Below, in pieces: positions 25,879-36,372 of a stretch of 64,000 bases of DNA. Source of the DNA: Bradyrhizobium sp. CCBAU 53340. Its GTDB lineage: Bacteria > Pseudomonadota > Alphaproteobacteria > Rhizobiales > Xanthobacteraceae. Made by a program: the position numbers and the translations under genes. The number at the start of each line of letters is the position of its first letter. The stretch's first letter is position 1. Below the pieces are notes generated by a model that saw only the letters and a program-made list of their open reading frames with translations, did not search any database and was not told where the DNA came from. The stretch is from positions 5,208,001 through 5,272,000 of the forward strand of contig NZ_CP030055.1 of NCBI RefSeq assembly GCF_015291645.1, read 5' to 3'.

Positions 25879-27525
25879 CTAGCTTCTGGCGATGTCGCCC
25901 ATCGCCGCCCGGCTGCCCCGATCGACCTCACGCAGCAGCTTGTAGACCTCGCGCTTGCGTTTGTGAAATGCGGACATGTCGGGCGCGGTCGGCTCGCTCT
26001 TGCGTCCGAGCGCCGACATCTTGGCCATGGTTTCGCCGATCGAGGCATAGGCCCCGCTGGCGACCGCCCCTAACATCGCCGCGCCTAGCAGCACCGGCTC
26101 CCGGGTCTGTGGCAGCGCCACGGTGAGGCCGGTGGTATCGGCCATGATCTGGCGGACCAAAGGGCTGCGGCTGGCGCCGCCGCCCATGATCATGATGCCG
26201 GCATGAACGCCATGCGCGGCAAACGCTTCGATCACCTCGGCGAGCCCATAAGCGAGCCCGCACAGGCCGGCGACGAAGAGCCGTTCCATCGAGCCGATAT
26301 CGGTGTCGAGATCGAGGCCCGCGATCACGGCGCGGGTGTCGGGATCGGCGTAAGGCGAGCGGTTGCCGATGAATTCGGGAAGCACGTGGACGTCGCGCGC
26401 GAGCAGCGCGGCGCGGCTGGCATCGCCGGCGCGCGCGATGATGCGGCGCTCGAGGAATTCTATGAGGTCGACGCCCTCGCCGCGCGCCGCCGCGCTCGCC
26501 TCGGCATGTCCCGGATGCGATTTGAGCAGATGGTCGATCGCCGCGCCCGCGGCCGACTGGCCGCCCTCGTTGAGCCAGAAGTCCGGCACCATGCCGGAAT
26601 AATAGGGACCCCAGACGCCCGGCACGAAGCACGGCTCCTTCGTCGTCGCCATGATGCAGGCCGACGTTCCCATGATGTAGGCGAGGCGATCGGTGACGTC
26701 GGTCGTCCCGCCCGATCCGTCGCGCCCGCCGATCGCGCCGATGCCGCCGGCATGGGCATCGATCAGGGACGCGCCGACCGGCGTGCCGGCGGACAGGCCG
26801 AGATCGGCCGCGGCGGCGCGGGTGAGACCGGCGCCGAGCCGCGTGCCGGGGGCGACGATCTCGGTGCCGATGCGGGCGTATTTCTCGCTGACGAAGTCGG
26901 ACATGCCGATGCGCTTGAAGAACGGCGCGCTCCAGCCGCCGCCGTCATGGGCGAGATAGTTCCATTTGCAGGTGACGGTGCAGGTCGAGCGCTGCAGCGA
27001 TCCGGTAGCACGCCAGGTCAGATAGTCCGCCAGATCGAAGAAATGCCCGGCGGCATCGAAGCTCGCGCGCAGGTGACGCTTGAGCCACAACAGCTTCGGC
27101 ATCTCCATCTCCGGCGAGATCGAGCCGCCGACATAGCGCAGCACGGCATCCTCGGTCTCGTTGATCAGCCGCGCTTCGGCGACGGCGCGATGATCCATCC
27201 AGACGATGACGTTGCGCTCCGCCTCGCCGGAGGCGCTGACGGTGAGCGGTTCGCCCTTGCTGTCGAGCACCACCAGGGAACAGGTCGCATCGAAACCGAT
27301 GCCGGCAACATGATCGGGCGCAATAGCCGCTTCCGCCATCGCTGCCCGCACCGAGTTGACGCAGGCCTGCCAGATATCCTCGGACGATTGCTCGACGATA
27401 TCGCCGGCCTCGTGCCAGATCCGGATCGGATGTTTGGCGGTCGCAAGCAGCGTTCCCGCCGCGTCAAACACCCCTGCCCGCGTGCTCGTGGTCCCCACGT
27501 CGACGCCGATATACGCTCGCGGCAT
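25879..27525 (-). CDS. FGGY-family pentulose/polyol kinase (D-ribulokinase-like)
   Basis: 548 residues. The N-terminal actin-fold motif is IGVDVGTTSTRAGVFD, the substrate region includes VWMDHRAVAEA, and the C-terminal ATP motif is IMGGGASRSPLVRQI. Length and the CTVTCKWNYLAH segment are like the ribulokinase-type branch of FGGY. With the SDR dehydrogenase it could oxidise a pentitol to a ketopentose and then phosphorylate it. Which pentose is not readable. Confidence 0.83.
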   Translation of the reverse strand: MPRAYIGVDVGTTSTRAGVFDAAGTLLATAKHPIRIWHEAGDIVEQSSEDIWQACVNSVRAAMAEAAIAPDHVAGIGFDATCSLVVLDSKGEPLTVSASGEAERNVIVWMDHRAVAEARLINETEDAVLRYVGGSISPEMEMPKLLWLKRHLRASFDAAGHFFDLADYLTWRATGSLQRSTCTVTCKWNYLAHDGGGWSAPFFKRIGMSDFVSEKYARIGTEIVAPGTRLGAGLTRAAAADLGLSAGTPVGASLIDAHAGGIGAIGGRDGSGGTTDVTDRLAYIMGTSACIMATTKEPCFVPGVWGPYYSGMVPDFWLNEGGQSAAGAAIDHLLKSHPGHAEASAAARGEGVDLIEFLERRIIARAGDASRAALLARDVHVLPEFIGNRSPYADPDTRAVIAGLDLDTDIGSMERLFVAGLCGLAYGLAEVIEAFAAHGVHAGIMIMGGGASRSPLVRQIMADTTGLTVALPQTREPVLLGAAMLGAVASGAYASIGETMAKMSALGRKSEPTAPDMSAFHKRKREVYKLLREVDRGSRAAMGDIARS

Positions 27526-27564
27526 TGTCGCTCCCGGAAGCTCCCGCCCGTCTTGACGGTGAGC

Positions 27565-28338
27565 CTACCAGCAAGTGTAGCCGCCATCCACCAGCACGAT
27601 GCTGCCCGTCATCAGGCTCGCGGCCTCCGAGGCCAGGAACAGCACGACCGAGGCGATCTCCTCGACCTGCCCCATCCGCCCCATCGGGGTTCCACCGATC
27701 CAGGCATCGTACATTTTCGGGGTGCTTTTCACGAAGGCGTTGAGCGGCGTGTCGATATAGGTCGGCGCCACCGCATTGACGCGGATGCCGCGGGCGCCCC
27801 ATTCGGCGGCGAGCGACTTGGTCAGATGATGCACGCCGGCCTTGGAGGCATTGTAGAAGCACTGCTCCTGCGGCTTGTTGACGATGAAACCGGACATCGA
27901 GCCGACATTGACGATGGCGCCGCTTCCCGCCTTCAGCATGTGCTTGCCGAACTCGCGGCAGCACCAGAAGGTGCCGTTGAGGTTGACGTCGATGACGTTG
28001 AGCCAGTGCTCGTCGGTGACGGTCTCGGCCGGGGTCTCGCTGCGGGCGATGCCGGCATTGTTGACGAGGATGTCGACCTTGCCGTGGCGGGCGACGAGAT
28101 CGTTCGCGACCTCGGCGACGCGCTTGGTGTCGGTGACATCCATGATGGCGGTCTCGATGTCGAACCCCTTGGCCTTCAGGCTGGCCTTGGCGCTATCAGC
28201 GATCTTGCTGTCGCGGTCGCCGATGATGACCTTGGCGCCGGCCTCGGCCAGCGCTTCGGCGCAGGCCAGCCCAATGCCCTGCCCGCCGCCGGTGATGAAC
28301 GCGGTCTTGCCGCTCAGCTTGAATTTTTCCAGGTACAT
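27565..28338 (-). CDS. Short-chain dehydrogenase/reductase, probable polyol dehydrogenase
   Basis: 257 residues with NAD(P) motif TGGGQGIG, the NNAG motif (ILVNNAGIARS), the catalytic Ser in VNVGSMSGFIV and YNASKAG. An acidic residue after the second strand (VIIGDRD) favours NAD over NADP. Its place between a polyol-type importer and two sugar kinases suggests it oxidises a sugar alcohol to a ketose. Confidence 0.85.
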   Translation of the reverse strand: MYLEKFKLSGKTAFITGGGQGIGLACAEALAEAGAKVIIGDRDSKIADSAKASLKAKGFDIETAIMDVTDTKRVAEVANDLVARHGKVDILVNNAGIARSETPAETVTDEHWLNVIDVNLNGTFWCCREFGKHMLKAGSGAIVNVGSMSGFIVNKPQEQCFYNASKAGVHHLTKSLAAEWGARGIRVNAVAPTYIDTPLNAFVKSTPKMYDAWIGGTPMGRMGQVEEIASVVLFLASEAASLMTGSIVLVDGGYTCW

Positions 28339-28368
28339 GTCGATCTTTCCGTTTCTTGACGTTTCTTG

Positions 28369-29376
<1,008 letters not shown>

Positions 29377-29391
29377 GATCCGGCAGCCCCT

Positions 29392-30222
29392 TTACTTCAC
29401 CGCGCCGAAGGTGAGCCCGCGCACGAGCTGCTTCTGGCTGAACCAACCGAGGACGAGAATGGGCGCAATCGCCAGCGTCGAGGCGGCCGACAATTTTGCC
29501 CAGAACAGCCCTTCCGGGCTCGAATAGGAGGCGATGAACGTGGTCAGCGGCGCGGCGTTCGAGGTCGACAGGTTCAACGTCCAGAACGCCTCGTTCCAGG
29601 CCAGGATCAGATTGAGCAGCAAGGTCGACGCCAGTCCCGGGATCGCCATCGGCGTCAGCACATAGACCAGCTCGCGGCCGATGGTGGCGCCATCCATGCG
29701 CGCGGCCTCCAGGATGTCACGCGGGATCTCCTTGAAATAGGTGAACAGCATCCAGATCACGATCGGCAAATTGCCGAGACAGAGGATGAAGACGAGGCCG
29801 ATGCGGGAATCGAGCAGGCCGAAGCTCTTGTAGATCAGGTAGATCGGCACCAGCACGCCGACCGGCGGCATCATCTTGGTCGAGAGCATCCAGAGCAGGA
29901 CGTCCTTGGTGCGCTTGGTCGGCGAGAACGCCATCGACCAGGCCGCCGGGATCGCAATCAGCAGCGCGATCAATGTCGAGCCGCCGGCGATGATGATCGA
30001 GTTCAACGCATGCAGGAAATAGTCGCTGCGCTCCTGTACCGTCGCATAGTTCTCGGTGGTCCAGTGGAAGAACAGGAAGGACGGCGGAATCGCGAAGGCC
30101 TCGAGCTCGGTCTTGAAGCTCGCCAGCACCATCCACAGGATCGGGAAGAAGATCAGGAAGCCGAAGAACCACGCTCCGATCGTCGAAACCACCACCCGTT
30201 GTGTCGTTGACTTGCGTGCCAT
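29392..30222 (-). CDS. ABC transporter permease, polyol/sugar (MtlG/SmoG) type
   Basis: 276 residues, six membrane segments. The EAA loop is ILEAARMDGATIGRELVYVL. I start at ATG 30222, four bases after the stop of the first permease (30227). Typical second permease of a MalG-like pair. Confidence 0.88.
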   Translation of the reverse strand: MARKSTTQRVVVSTIGAWFFGFLIFFPILWMVLASFKTELEAFAIPPSFLFFHWTTENYATVQERSDYFLHALNSIIIAGGSTLIALLIAIPAAWSMAFSPTKRTKDVLLWMLSTKMMPPVGVLVPIYLIYKSFGLLDSRIGLVFILCLGNLPIVIWMLFTYFKEIPRDILEAARMDGATIGRELVYVLTPMAIPGLASTLLLNLILAWNEAFWTLNLSTSNAAPLTTFIASYSSPEGLFWAKLSAASTLAIAPILVLGWFSQKQLVRGLTFGAVK

Positions 30223-30226
30223 GATC

Positions 30227-31099
30227 TCAGGCTTCCAGGTTGCGGCCGACGATGCGGACGAGGAAGAAGGCAACGATGTTGGCGATTACCACGGCAACGA
30301 GGCCGCCGGCGGAGGCGCTGCCGACGTCGAACTGGATCAGCGCCTGCGAATAGATCAGGAAGGCGATGTTGGTGGTTTGCAGGCCCGGGCCGCCGCCGGT
30401 CGTGACGAAGATCTCGGCGAACACGGTGAGCAGGAAGATGGTCTCGATCAGGATCACCACGGTGATCGGACGCGCCAGATGCGGCAGCGTGATGTAGATG
30501 AAGGTCGAGACCGCGCTCGCGCCATCCATTTCGGCCGCCTCCTTCTGCTCCTCGTCGAGCGATTGCAGCGCGGTGAGCAGGATCAGCGTCGCGAACGGCA
30601 GCCATTGCCAGGCCACGATCAGGATCACCGAAAACAGCGGCACATCGTTGAACCAGTCGATCGGCGTCAACCCGACCAGCCCGGCGAGCCAGGCGAACAG
30701 GCCGGAGACCGGGTGCATCAAGAGGTTCTTCCAGACCAGCGCGCTCACCGTGGGCATCACGAAGAACGGCGCGATCACCATCAATCGCACGAAGTTGCGC
30801 CCCACCACGGGCTGGTCGAGCAGCAGCGCGAGGGGAATGCCGAGCGAGATCGTCAGCGCCAGCACCGAGCCGACCAGCACCAGCGTATTCTGGAGCGAGG
30901 CGAGAAAGGCGGGATCGGTGAGGAAGTAGCGGAAGTTTTCCAGCCCGATGAATTCTTCGGAGCCGGGATCAAGCAGGCTGTAATGCAGCGTCGAGAAATA
31001 GAGCGTCAGCGCCAGCGGGACGATCATCCAGATGAACAGGAGCCCGACGGCCGGGGTCAGCAGCGACCGCGCAAGGAATTGCGTCTGCCGGGTTGCCAT
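30227..31099 (-). CDS. ABC transporter permease, polyol/sugar (MtlF/SmoF) type
   Basis: 290 residues, six membrane segments with the EAA-type loop KEAAEMDGASAVSTFIYITL. MalF-like, without the large periplasmic insertion of MalF. It follows the binding-protein gene after an 87-base gap that contains a strong stem-loop. Confidence 0.88.
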   Translation of the reverse strand: MATRQTQFLARSLLTPAVGLLFIWMIVPLALTLYFSTLHYSLLDPGSEEFIGLENFRYFLTDPAFLASLQNTLVLVGSVLALTISLGIPLALLLDQPVVGRNFVRLMVIAPFFVMPTVSALVWKNLLMHPVSGLFAWLAGLVGLTPIDWFNDVPLFSVILIVAWQWLPFATLILLTALQSLDEEQKEAAEMDGASAVSTFIYITLPHLARPITVVILIETIFLLTVFAEIFVTTGGGPGLQTTNIAFLIYSQALIQFDVGSASAGGLVAVVIANIVAFFLVRIVGRNLEA

Positions 31100-31125
31100 T
31101 GCTCACGTCTCCGCTGGAGAAGAAG

Positions 31126-31159
31126 GCGGCCATCCATCCGGGGATGGAAGGATGGCCGC
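31126..31159 (-). other. Stem-loop between the binding-protein and permease genes
   Basis: GCGGCCATCC (31126-31135) pairs with GGATGGCCGC (31150-31159). On the transcribed strand it follows the binding-protein stop, where such hairpins often protect the upstream mRNA or reduce read-through so that binding protein exceeds permease. No run of T follows, so full termination is unlikely. Confidence 0.65.
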
Positions 31160-31186
31160 AAGTTTGAGCTCAGGGAGAGCTCGGGT

Positions 31187-32497
31187 TCACTTGATGTAGC
31201 CGGCGCGCTTCATCTCGCGCTCGGTCGCGGACTGTGCGGCAGCGAGCGCCGCATCGACCGTCATCGATCCCGCAAGCGCTGCGGAGAATTGCTGCCCCAC
31301 TTGGGTGCCGATGCCCTGGAATTCAGGGATCGCCGCGTATTGTACGCCGACATAAGGCACCGGCTTCACGGTTGGCTTGTTCGGATCTGCCGCGTCGATC
31401 GAGGCCAGCGTCATCTTGGCGAACGGCGCGGCTTTCACGTATTCGGGATTCTGGTAGAGCGAGGTGCGCGTGCCCGGCGGCACGTTGGCCCAGCCCTCCT
31501 TCGACGCTACCAGCTTGGTGTAGTCCTTGCTGGTGGCCCAGGCGATGAACTTCTCGGCCGCGTCCGACTTCTTCGACCCGGCCGGGATCGCCAGACTCCA
31601 GGCCCACAGCCAGTTGGCGTTCTTGCCGAGCCCGGTGTTGGGCGCGAGCGCAAAGCCGACCTTGTCGGCGACCTTGGAGTCCTTCGGGTTGGTGACGAAG
31701 GATGCCGCCACCGTGGCGTCGATCCACATCGCGCACTTGCCGGCGTTGAACAGCGCGAGGTTCTCGTTGAAACCGTTCGAGCTCGCGCCGGGAGGGCCGG
31801 CTTCCTTCATCAGATTGACGTAGGTCGTCAGCGTCGTCTTCCATTCCGGCGTGTTGAACTGCGGCTGCCACTTCTCGTCGAACCAGCGCGCACCGTAGGA
31901 ATTGGACATGGCGGTGAGGAACGCCATGTTCTCGCCCCAGCCGGCCTTGCCGCGCAGGCAGATGCCATAGACGCCGCCCGCCTTGTCGGTCAGCTTCTTG
32001 GCGGCATCGACGACGAAATCCCAGGTCGGCTTTTCCGGCATCTTCAGGCCGGCCTTGTCGAACAGGTCGGTGCGGTACATCACCATCGAGCTCTCGCCAT
32101 AGAACGGCGCGGCATACAGCTTGCCGTCGACGGAGACCGCGTCCTTGATCTTGGGCAGCAGGTCGGCGACGTCGTAATCGGCACCGAGATTGGCGAGCGG
32201 CACCAGCCATCCCTTCTTGGCCCAGATCGGCACTTCGTAGGTGCCGATGGTCAGCACGTCGAACTGGCCGCCCTTGGTGGCAATGTCGGTGGTGACGCGC
32301 TGGCGCAGCACGTTCTCCTCGAGCGTCACCCATTTCACGGAGATATCGGGGTTCGCCTTGGTGAATTCGCCGGTGAGCCCCTGCATGCGGATCATGTCGC
32401 CGTTGTTGACGGTCGCAATCGTCAGGGTCGTTTCGGCCATCGCGGGGACGGCAAGCAGTACGGACGCGCCGCAGACGGCGCCCAGAAATTGTTTCAC
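31187..32497 (-). CDS. ABC transporter substrate-binding protein, sorbitol/mannitol (MtlE/SmoE) type
   Basis: 436 residues with a Sec signal (MKQFLGAVCGASVLLAVPAM then AETTLT). The mature N-terminus TLTIATVNNGDMIRMQGLTG and DVLTIGTYEVPIWAKKGWL are typical of polyol-binding proteins of the family 1 type. It opens the 7-gene operon (binding protein, two permeases, ATPase, SDR, FGGY kinase, PfkB kinase). Paired SorC-type operators lie 27-57 bases upstream. Confidence 0.87.
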   Translation of the reverse strand: MKQFLGAVCGASVLLAVPAMAETTLTIATVNNGDMIRMQGLTGEFTKANPDISVKWVTLEENVLRQRVTTDIATKGGQFDVLTIGTYEVPIWAKKGWLVPLANLGADYDVADLLPKIKDAVSVDGKLYAAPFYGESSMVMYRTDLFDKAGLKMPEKPTWDFVVDAAKKLTDKAGGVYGICLRGKAGWGENMAFLTAMSNSYGARWFDEKWQPQFNTPEWKTTLTTYVNLMKEAGPPGASSNGFNENLALFNAGKCAMWIDATVAASFVTNPKDSKVADKVGFALAPNTGLGKNANWLWAWSLAIPAGSKKSDAAEKFIAWATSKDYTKLVASKEGWANVPPGTRTSLYQNPEYVKAAPFAKMTLASIDAADPNKPTVKPVPYVGVQYAAIPEFQGIGTQVGQQFSAALAGSMTVDAALAAAQSATEREMKRAGYIK

Positions 32498-32523
32498 GGT
32501 GAACCTCCCTAGCCCGCGCTCTT

Positions 32524-32554
32524 GAGCATATGCTCACGCGTTGAGCGTATGTTC
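32524..32554. promoter_or_regulatory. Candidate SorC-type double operator before the polyol operon
   Basis: GAGCATATGCTC (32524-32535) is a perfect 12-base palindrome, followed after 7 bases by GAGCGTATGTTC (32543-32554). The same two-site layout with a 7-base spacer occurs before the HAD/SorC genes at 34380-34410. Best read as the binding site of the regulator at 32750-33700. Confidence 0.65.
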
Positions 32555-32635
32555 GGACGAGGTCTGCCAGATGTCAAGCAGGCGAACGGGCGTTCCGGCA
32601 ACTTATGAGTGCTGCAGTGCGGGAGGGACGACGGT

Positions 32636-32720
32636 CGTCATGCCCGGACTTGTCCCGGGCATCCACGTTCTTGATGCTGCAAGAAAGCCGTGGATGGCCG
32701 GGTCAAGCCCGGCCATGACG
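32636..32720. repeat. Palindromic repeat, family B (copy 1)
   Basis: Begins CGTCATGCCCGGACTTGTCC and ends with its near reverse complement GGTCAAGCCCGGCCATGACG. Other copies are at 52948-53032 and 58764-58848. It sits between the polyol operon promoter and the end of the sorC-type gene. Confidence 0.85.
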
Positions 32721-32749
32721 GCGTGGAGATTTTGGGAGAGTCGAACGCC

Positions 32750-33700
32750 CTACCGCTCCAGGATCGCCCTCGCGGTGGCTTCGTCCGTGATCAGGCCATT
32801 GATCAACCCTCCGCTCAACGCGGCAGCGATCGCCGGTACCTTGGCCGCGCCGATCGCGGCGCCGATCGTCATGGTCTTTGCCGGCACTTCCGGCGGAATG
32901 CTGGTGAGGCGTTTGTTGGTGCCGGCCTTGAGCAGCCGCCCCTTGGAATCATAGGCCCAGCCGGTGATCTCGCCGATGGCGCCCTGCCGCATCATCTCGA
33001 ACAATTCATCACGCGTGAGAAAACCGTCGACATGGACTTGCGCTTTCTGGTCCATCTGGCCGATACCGACCAGGCGCAAATCGGCCTTGGCCGCGACCGC
33101 TTTCACCTTCGCGATCGGCTCGATCCGCACCATCTTGTTGCGCTCGTCCTCGGACGACATCAGGAACGGCAGCGGCATCGGATAGTGCCGCGCGCCGGTG
33201 CGGTCAGCGAGCCGGCCGACGGTGTCGTAGAAGCTCGCCGAGCCGTCCGCGGAGATGTTGCCGACCAGCGAGACGATCTGGTGGTTGGGCCGGTCGATCG
33301 GGGTGACACGTTCGACCGCGGCCCGCACCGCCCGCCCCGTCCCGAGCGCGACGATCACGGGCGTCTCCGAGCGCAGCGTCGAATCAAGCAGATTGGCGCA
33401 GCGCTCGGCAATGCCGGCGGTGGACTGCGGCGCCGCAGGATCGGCCGGCACCACTTCGCAATGGCTGAGGTCAAACCTCTCCTTCAGGCGCGCCGCCAAT
33501 TCCATGCAGGCTGCGATTGGATGTTCGAGCCGGAACGTGATGAGCCGCTCGGCGAGACACAGCGACACCAGCCGCTGCGCCGAAGCGCGCGACACCTGGA
33601 GCATCTTTGCGATCTCGTCCTGGGTGTGGCCGGCAATGAAATAGAGCCAGCCGGCGCGCGCGGCGTCGTCGAGCCTCGATTTTTCGTTCTCGGCGGCCAT
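32750..33700 (-). CDS. SorC/DeoR-like sugar-binding transcriptional regulator
   Basis: 316 residues. The N-terminal helix-turn-helix (about 15-50) reads WLYFIAGHTQDEIAKMLQVS then RASAQRLVSLCLAERL; the remainder is the sugar-phosphate-binding domain with VALGTGRAVRAAVERV and VGNISADGSASFYDTVGRLA. It is encoded after the HAD gene and adjacent to the polyol operon, so it likely senses a phosphorylated polyol product. Shared double operators before both units support autoregulation and control of the importer. Confidence 0.88.
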   Translation of the reverse strand: MAAENEKSRLDDAARAGWLYFIAGHTQDEIAKMLQVSRASAQRLVSLCLAERLITFRLEHPIAACMELAARLKERFDLSHCEVVPADPAAPQSTAGIAERCANLLDSTLRSETPVIVALGTGRAVRAAVERVTPIDRPNHQIVSLVGNISADGSASFYDTVGRLADRTGARHYPMPLPFLMSSEDERNKMVRIEPIAKVKAVAAKADLRLVGIGQMDQKAQVHVDGFLTRDELFEMMRQGAIGEITGWAYDSKGRLLKAGTNKRLTSIPPEVPAKTMTIGAAIGAAKVPAIAAALSGGLINGLITDEATARAILER

Positions 33701-33706
33701 GCGGCC

Positions 33707-34369
33707 TCACGCCTCCCAGAATTCGCTCATGTGCGCGAAGACCCGATCGGCTCCGGCGTCGGACAATATAGCGCGACCGTCGCGGTCGCGATAATGGCTC
33801 CCGCCGACAAATCCCCAGACCATCATGCCGGCCGCCTTGGCGGCCAGCACGCCGCTGACGCTGTCCTCGATCACCAGCGCGCGCGAAGGTTGAGCGCCCA
33901 TCTTCTCGGCCGCGTGGAGAAAGAGATCCGGCGCCGGCTTGCCGTGCTGGACCATCTGCGCGGTGTAGAGGCGCTCGCCGAAATGCGGCGCAAGGCCGGT
34001 GACATCAAGCGACAACGAGACGCGGTCGAGGTCGCTCGAGGAAGCGACACAGCACGGCGTCCCCAATTCGGACAGCACGGTAGCGACGCCGGGGATCGGC
34101 TGCAACGCTCCGGCAAATGTCTCGAGCACGAGCGCCTTCAATTGGGGAAGGAAATCGTCAGGCAAGCCCCGCCCGAGATCGCGGTAGTGCTGCTCGATCG
34201 CCTTCGCGCTGCGCCCGAGGAAGAGCTCGAGCGCCTGCTCCACGCTGAGCTCAAAGCCGAACTTCGCCAGCATCTCGGACAGGCAGCGACAGCTGAGCAG
34301 CTCGCTGTCGACGAGCACGCCGTCGCAATCGAAGATGATCAGATCGGGTTCTGGCCGGCCCTGGTCCAT
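33707..34369 (-). CDS. HAD-superfamily hydrolase (sugar-phosphate phosphatase/mutase type)
   Basis: 220 residues. Motif I FDCDGVLVDSE holds the nucleophile Asp, motif II is VASSSD, motif III Lys is in HGKPAPD, and motif IV is VIEDSVSG. The cap domain is of the beta-phosphoglucomutase/phosphatase kind. First gene of a two-gene unit with the SorC-type regulator (6-base gap). It probably removes phosphate from a sugar phosphate made by the polyol pathway. Confidence 0.85.
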   Translation of the reverse strand: MDQGRPEPDLIIFDCDGVLVDSELLSCRCLSEMLAKFGFELSVEQALELFLGRSAKAIEQHYRDLGRGLPDDFLPQLKALVLETFAGALQPIPGVATVLSELGTPCCVASSSDLDRVSLSLDVTGLAPHFGERLYTAQMVQHGKPAPDLFLHAAEKMGAQPSRALVIEDSVSGVLAAKAAGMMVWGFVGGSHYRDRDGRAILSDAGADRVFAHMSEFWEA

Positions 34370-34379
34370 CCAGACATTC

Positions 34380-34410
34380 GATCATATACCCAATTAATGA
34401 GCAATAGTTC
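34380..34410. promoter_or_regulatory. Candidate SorC-type double operator before the HAD/sorC unit
   Basis: GATCATATACCC (34380-34391), then 7 bases, then GAGCAATAGTTC (34399-34410). Compared with the pair at 32524-32554, the first sites share GA-CATAT-C-C and the second share GAGC-N4-GTTC, with the same 19-base start-to-start spacing. It lies 11-41 bases before the HAD start codon. Confidence 0.6.
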
Positions 34411-34449
34411 ACAGCAGGAACACCATGGTACGGTGGTTTCCCTGCTCCT

Positions 34450-36369
34450 TCAGAACGCCACCTGCCGGTAGATCGCCGGCAGCGCGCCAGGTAGTCGCCT
34501 GATGTTACCGACGATGGCGTAGCCGCCACGGCCGAACAGCGTCGGGAAATAGGATTGCGCGGTGGCATCGACCGTCACGCCGAAGGCGGCGATGCCGAGC
34601 CGGCGCGCTTCCTGCACCGATTTGCGGGTGTCCTCGAGCGCAAAGCGCCCCTCATAGTGATCGACGTCGTTGGGCTTGCCGTCGGTGAGGACAAGCAGCA
34701 GCTTCTTGCGCTGTGGCTGGCGGGCGAGCTCGGCCGAGGCATGGCGCACCGCAGCGCCGATCCGGGTGTAATAGCCGGGCTTCAATGCGCCGATCCGGCG
34801 CTCCACTGTCCCGCTCATCGGCTCGCCGAACGCCTTGACCGTCTCGAGCCGCACCCAGTTGCGACGGCGCGAGGTGAAGGTGAGAATACTGTGATGATCG
34901 CCGCAGGCCGACAGTCCATGGGCCAGCACCAGGAGCGCCTCCTTCTCAACGTCGAGCACGCGATAACCGTCGACCCAGGCATCTGTCGAGAGCGAGACGT
35001 CGACGAGCAGCGTGACGGCGAGATCATGGCCTTGCGGCCGCATCGCCATGTGGATGCGATCCATCCCACCATTGCTGCTGCCGGCGCGCAGGTCGCACCG
35101 TGCACGCACGAGCGCATCGAGGTCGAGGTCGTGCCCGTCGGCCTGGGCGCGCAACAATTCATGACGCGGCCGCAGCACCTCGAAGCGGCGACGGACCTGG
35201 CGGATGTGCCGGCGCATGGCATCATCAGGCGCCCAGCTTTCGCCCCGCTCGGAGGCCGCCCCCGCGAGCACGCGGCAATGATCCGGCAGATAGGAGCTGC
35301 TGCGGTAGTCCCATTCGGGATAGGTGAGATCCGCGCTTAGCCGCGAGGCGTCGAGCGCTTCCGGCGGCAGGTCGAGATCGAACTTGAAGCGGCTCGCAGG
35401 CTTGCCGCTGCGACGGCTGAGCGTGATTTCCTCGAGATCGTCGGCGGCCTTCTGCGCATCCTCGTCGTCGCTGTCGTCGTCGGGGCGGTCGACATTGACC
35501 ATCTCGGCCATCGCCAGGATCTTTTCGAAGCGGTTGAGCACGAAGGGGTCGCGGCGGGTGGTATTGTCCTCGCGCTGGCGCACGGCAAAACGTTTGCGGT
35601 TGTCCTGGCTTGCAGCCTCCGCCTCGGTCGCGCACTCGTCGTCTCCGGAATGCACGGGCGAGAGCTCGCGCGTCCAGCAATCGCCCCAGAGCGGACACGG
35701 CAGGATCGAGCGATAACCCGGTGGCGCCTTGTCCGGCAGCGGACCTGTCCCCATCATCGCGGGCCATAGCTTGCCTGCGGGTGCCTTTCCGGCCCCGAGC
35801 AGGGCCAGCACGATCTGCTCGACCTCCTGCTCGACCCGCGGCAAGGGGCGTTTCGGCCGGGCCGCCGCGGTTGCCGCGGCGAGCTTCGCATAGTCGGCAA
35901 TGAGCCCGGGAAATTGCGCGAGCACCCAGACCGCGGTCTCGCTCGCCCGGCGCAGCACCAGAAGGTCCCGCCGCAGCGGATCGGCTTCCGCGATCGCCTC
36001 GACCGGTGCGGCGGCGAACCATGCTGCGAGCCAGCGATAGAGCGCAGCGTTCAGCACGCGGTCGGGGCATATCGCGATGCGATCGGGCAGGAAGATGGTT
36101 GCAGCGTCGCGGCCCGGCTGCTCCAGACGCTCGTCGCCAAGGCCTATGCGTTGCCGCCAGCCGAGCCGGTGGCCTGACCTGCGTGCACCTGCGCTGGCGA
36201 TCTGCACGCCCGTCTCGCCGCCGAGTGCGCGAAACATGACCGCGATCCGGCCCCTCACCTCGCCGAGCGAGACCGCGTGATCAGCGTGAACCGGATAGCT
36301 CGCGGTGCCGCCGACCATCCGGTGCCAAGCACGGCCGACCGTTTCCTCCAGTTCGAGGAAGTCGAGCAT
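34450..36369 (-). CDS. norD: Nitric oxide reductase activation protein NorD
   Basis: 639 residues with a C-terminal von Willebrand factor A domain (about 445-639): MIDAS motif DVSLST then TDGKPND. An acidic stretch (DRPDDDSDDEDAQKAADDLE) lies in the middle. NorD works with the AAA+ protein NorQ to mature or insert the non-haem iron of NorB. It follows norQ by three bases and ends the norEFCBQD run. Confidence 0.92.
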   Translation of the reverse strand: MLDFLELEETVGRAWHRMVGGTASYPVHADHAVSLGEVRGRIAVMFRALGGETGVQIASAGARRSGHRLGWRQRIGLGDERLEQPGRDAATIFLPDRIAICPDRVLNAALYRWLAAWFAAAPVEAIAEADPLRRDLLVLRRASETAVWVLAQFPGLIADYAKLAAATAAARPKRPLPRVEQEVEQIVLALLGAGKAPAGKLWPAMMGTGPLPDKAPPGYRSILPCPLWGDCWTRELSPVHSGDDECATEAEAASQDNRKRFAVRQREDNTTRRDPFVLNRFEKILAMAEMVNVDRPDDDSDDEDAQKAADDLEEITLSRRSGKPASRFKFDLDLPPEALDASRLSADLTYPEWDYRSSSYLPDHCRVLAGAASERGESWAPDDAMRRHIRQVRRRFEVLRPRHELLRAQADGHDLDLDALVRARCDLRAGSSNGGMDRIHMAMRPQGHDLAVTLLVDVSLSTDAWVDGYRVLDVEKEALLVLAHGLSACGDHHSILTFTSRRRNWVRLETVKAFGEPMSGTVERRIGALKPGYYTRIGAAVRHASAELARQPQRKKLLLVLTDGKPNDVDHYEGRFALEDTRKSVQEARRLGIAAFGVTVDATAQSYFPTLFGRGGYAIVGNIRRLPGALPAIYRQVAF

Positions 36370-36372
36370 GGC

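Noticed and set aside
26203..28359. 718-residue open frame opposite the FGGY kinase and SDR genes
   Set aside because: Antisense shadow of two well-supported enzymes.
30056..32512. 818-residue open frame opposite the polyol importer
   Set aside because: Antisense to clear permease and binding-protein genes; low-complexity composition.
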